NCBI GenBank assembly: GCA_937858935.1
Contig: CALLZX010000278.1
Coordinates: forward strand, 1 to 36,716
DNA length: 36,716 bases
Source of the DNA: an uncultured Ignavibacteriales bacterium
Lineage (GTDB): Bacteria > Bacteroidota > Ignavibacteria > Ignavibacteriales > Ignavibacteriaceae
Reading direction: 5' to 3'
A program made the position numbers and the translations under genes. The notes under the pieces are model-generated. The model made no database searches. It was not told the DNA's origin and worked only from the letters and a program-made list of their open reading frames with translations. Within the stretch, counting starts at the first letter, position 1. The number at the start of each line of letters is the position of its first letter. Positions 35,111 to 36,716 of this stretch are shown here, piece after piece.

Positions 35111-35881
35111 TTAAGGGATACTATACTGAGTTAATTCCATTTTAACATTTGTTTCTGGCGGAAAAATATTTTCATTAAATAAAAAATTAAATACTTCCGA
35201 ATCGCCATCCCATTTTACAAAACCTAAGTCTTTAACCACCCAACCATAAGCTTCATATTGGAATTCAACAGTTGAACTTAATCTTACAACGAAAACATAT
35301 TTTATTTTGAACGCTTGTTTTTGGACCGGAACATTATTTAATGTCAGATTTAAAACTTCATCAGCTACAACACTTGCATCAATATCAAGCACATTAATAC
35401 CAATAATTGTAGCACTTAAACTTAATGTATATACGGGAAATATTTGATTCACAGCCAATGGATAAAATAAAACTCGCGCTTCCCTATCTACTGTTACGTA
35501 TTGCCGCAATGAATCTGGTAGAAAACTAGTAAAGCCAGTCGTATCAGCATAAGAAAATACGCCGGTATTACTATTTCTTATATATGAAATCGAAGTTGTT
35601 GTTAATGTATCGAATGGAATAAATGTTTCAAAAGAATCGATTTGAATTTTATATTTTGTTCCGCCAATTGTTGTACTGTCATCAAAAAGCATAAAACGAT
35701 TACCATTAACTGAAAATCCGGTTGTGTCTGTAATCGTTAAATTGTAGTTAAATGAGGCACCGTCATTAATCACAAAGTACTGATCATTTATGGTTTCAAC
35801 CTGAGGTTCTGTTGTTGATTCTTTACAAGCAGTTGCTAACAAAATTGCAGAAATAATCAGGACAAATATTTTCTTTTTCAT
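35111..35881 (-). CDS. Lipoprotein of unknown function
   Basis: A 256-residue protein with a lipoprotein signal peptide: basic N-terminus, hydrophobic core and an LATAC lipobox with the lipidated cysteine at about residue 19, followed by an acidic, Ser/Thr-rich tether. The remainder is predicted beta-rich by eye, with many alternating hydrophobic and Thr/Ser residues, and contains no catalytic motif I recognise. It is probably attached to the outer or inner membrane facing the periplasm. The gene begins one base after the rdgB stop on the same strand and should be co-transcribed with it. The family is not recognised. Confidence 0.8.
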   Translation of the reverse strand: MKKKIFVLIISAILLATACKESTTEPQVETINDQYFVINDGASFNYNLTITDTTGFSVNGNRFMLFDDSTTIGGTKYKIQIDSFETFIPFDTLTTTSISYIRNSNTGVFSYADTTGFTSFLPDSLRQYVTVDREARVLFYPLAVNQIFPVYTLSLSATIIGINVLDIDASVVADEVLNLTLNNVPVQKQAFKIKYVFVVRLSSTVEFQYEAYGWVVKDLGFVKWDGDSEVFNFLFNENIFPPETNVKMELTQYSIP

Positions 35882-36463
35882 TTATACCAAAAACTTTTTT
35901 AATTCTTTAAATGCATTTAATCTATGGCTGATTTTATTTTTTTCTTCATGAGAAAGTTCCGCCATTGTATTATCGTATCCAATTGGAATAAATAAAGGGT
36001 CATAACCAAATCCATTTTTGCCGCGTGGATTTTTAATGATATTACCTAATATTTCACCAATCGCTGATTTGAAAACATTTCCATCAAAATACACTGCTGC
36101 ACAAACAAATCTTCCTGAATGCGGTTCAGGGAGTTTAGAAAGCTTGGCTATAAGTTTCAAATTATTTGATTCATCATCAGCATTTTCTCCAGCATATCTT
36201 GCGGAATAAATTCCAGGTTCACCATTCAACTGGAAAGCTTCCAAACCAGAATCATCACCAAAACTTGGAATGCCATATTTTTCAAATGCAGCTTGGCATT
36301 TTAGTTCAGCATTTTCTAAAAATGTCGATCCTGTTTCTTCAACATTAGGATAGTCATCAAAATCCAGAAAGGACAAAATTTCTACATCTAAATCCTTCAG
36401 GATTTCTTTAACATCGTTAAGCTTGCCTTTATTTGTAGTCGCGAGAAGGATTTGCCTTTTCAA
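35882..36463 (-). CDS. rdgB: XTP/dITP diphosphatase (non-canonical purine NTP pyrophosphatase)
   Basis: Hydrolyses dITP, ITP and XTP to monophosphates, keeping deaminated purines out of DNA and RNA. The 193 residues are standard for RdgB/HAM1. Motifs are LLATTNKGK (6-14), PSFGDDSGLEAF (66-77, catalytic D70 and metal-binding region), GIYSARYAG (84-92), GKNGFGYDPLF and MAELSHEEKNKISHR. The start is a TTG at 36463; AAGAAGAG lies upstream as a possible ribosome binding site. The TTG overlaps the TGA stop of a short upstream ORF (TTGA), suggesting translational coupling. Confidence 0.94.
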   Translation of the reverse strand: MKRQILLATTNKGKLNDVKEILKDLDVEILSFLDFDDYPNVEETGSTFLENAELKCQAAFEKYGIPSFGDDSGLEAFQLNGEPGIYSARYAGENADDESNNLKLIAKLSKLPEPHSGRFVCAAVYFDGNVFKSAIGEILGNIIKNPRGKNGFGYDPLFIPIGYDNTMAELSHEEKNKISHRLNAFKELKKFLV

Positions 36464-36588
36464 TTTTGTGCTCTTCTTAAAAGTTTTTTAAGTTCTTCTT
36501 TAGATCTCTGATTTAATTCCAGCTGATCATACAAAAGTGATTTTTTATTTAATATCTTCCACTCCCCTGCTGACAACTTCACTAACAT
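36460..36588 (-). CDS. Possible small ORF (42 residues) upstream of rdgB
   Basis: An ATG at 36588 opens a 42-residue frame ending in TGA at 36462-36460, overlapping the rdgB TTG start. The product is highly charged and probably helical (LLYDQLELNQRSKEELKKLL, then basic residues). A stop codon lies directly before the ATG, so the ORF cannot extend upstream. No clear ribosome binding site precedes it. It may be a real small protein, a leader peptide that couples translation into rdgB, or chance. No family is recognised. Confidence 0.35.
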   Translation of the reverse strand: MLVKLSAGEWKILNKKSLLYDQLELNQRSKEELKKLLRRAQN

Positions 36589-36716
36589 TCACAATCTATA
36601 ATTTTAACTGTTCCAATTGGGGTTCATAGCTAAACATTCTCCATAGCCTGGTTAACTCTCTTGTGATATTTAAATATTATGATTTATTAACAGTATAGCA
36701 AAAATAACATAAACTC
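36589..36716. other. Non-coding end of the window
   Basis: These 128 bases should include the promoter of the rdgB-lipoprotein transcript on the minus strand. They show no clear promoter, hairpin or coding frame, and the upstream neighbour lies outside the window. Confidence 0.4.

Overview
The window is A+T-rich bacterial chromosome. It reads as a low-GC member of the Bacteroidota/Chlorobiota group, most likely an Ignavibacteria-type organism. This is inferred from gene content: a secreted beta-propeller protein with a FlgD/type IX-sorting-like C-terminal domain, a HAMP-less histidine kinase of the '[10 protein letters not shown]' type common in Bacteroidota, a MenG menaquinone methyltransferase, and a TAnnTTTG-like promoter element. 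No tRNA, rRNA, CRISPR array, insertion sequence or prophage was seen. Coding density is very high. The longest stretch without a gene is 252 bases (2648-2899), so no gap exceeds 300 bases.

Layout. 1-2647 (+): the end of thymidine kinase, a NupC-type nucleoside transporter and purine nucleoside phosphorylase, chained by 1-base overlaps as a nucleoside uptake and salvage operon. 2900-6019 (+): secD and secF, closed by a bidirectional terminator shared with the converging operon. 14424-6095 (-): a six-gene operon of partner-switching signalling, in transcription order a membrane GAF-PP2C phosphatase, a STAS antagonist, an RsbW-like kinase, a GAF-GAF-PP2C phosphatase, a PDZ/multi-TM/GAF-PP2C phosphatase and an exported phosphodiester glycosidase. 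16757-14602 (-): an ECF sigma factor and a membrane anti-sigma factor, with a sigma-E-like promoter directly over the annotated start. 16924-17262 (+): a second STAS antagonist. 17359-19926 (+): purA and an orphan histidine kinase. 20882-19923 (-): nadA. 24966-21086 (-): a PpiD/SurA-like peptidyl-prolyl isomerase, aroK and aroB. 25187-31456 (+): a Crp/Fnr regulator, a PHP phosphoesterase, ribH, a PorZ-like secreted propeller protein and an ABC-F ATPase. 32533-31556 (-): a ROK sugar kinase. 32662-35110 (+): rsmA, a PAP2-family membrane enzyme and menG. 36588-35111 (-): a possible 42-residue ORF, rdgB and a lipoprotein.

How the parts fit together. The centre (about 7.3-17.3 kb) is a signalling island. 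Three PP2C phosphatases with different sensory front ends appear to converge on one RsbW-like kinase and up to two STAS proteins. The usual target of such a switch, a SigB/SigF-type sigma factor, is absent. The only sigma factor nearby is an ECF protein with its own unusual membrane anti-sigma factor. The rest is mostly core metabolism and envelope biogenesis (SecDF, PpiD-like chaperone, PorZ-like protein, lipoprotein). The most interesting candidates for something undescribed are the three-input partner switch with no visible target, the anti-sigma factor with a large uncharacterised extracytoplasmic domain, and the ECF promoter that implies a different sigma start codon. All functional calls come from reading motifs; no database search was run.
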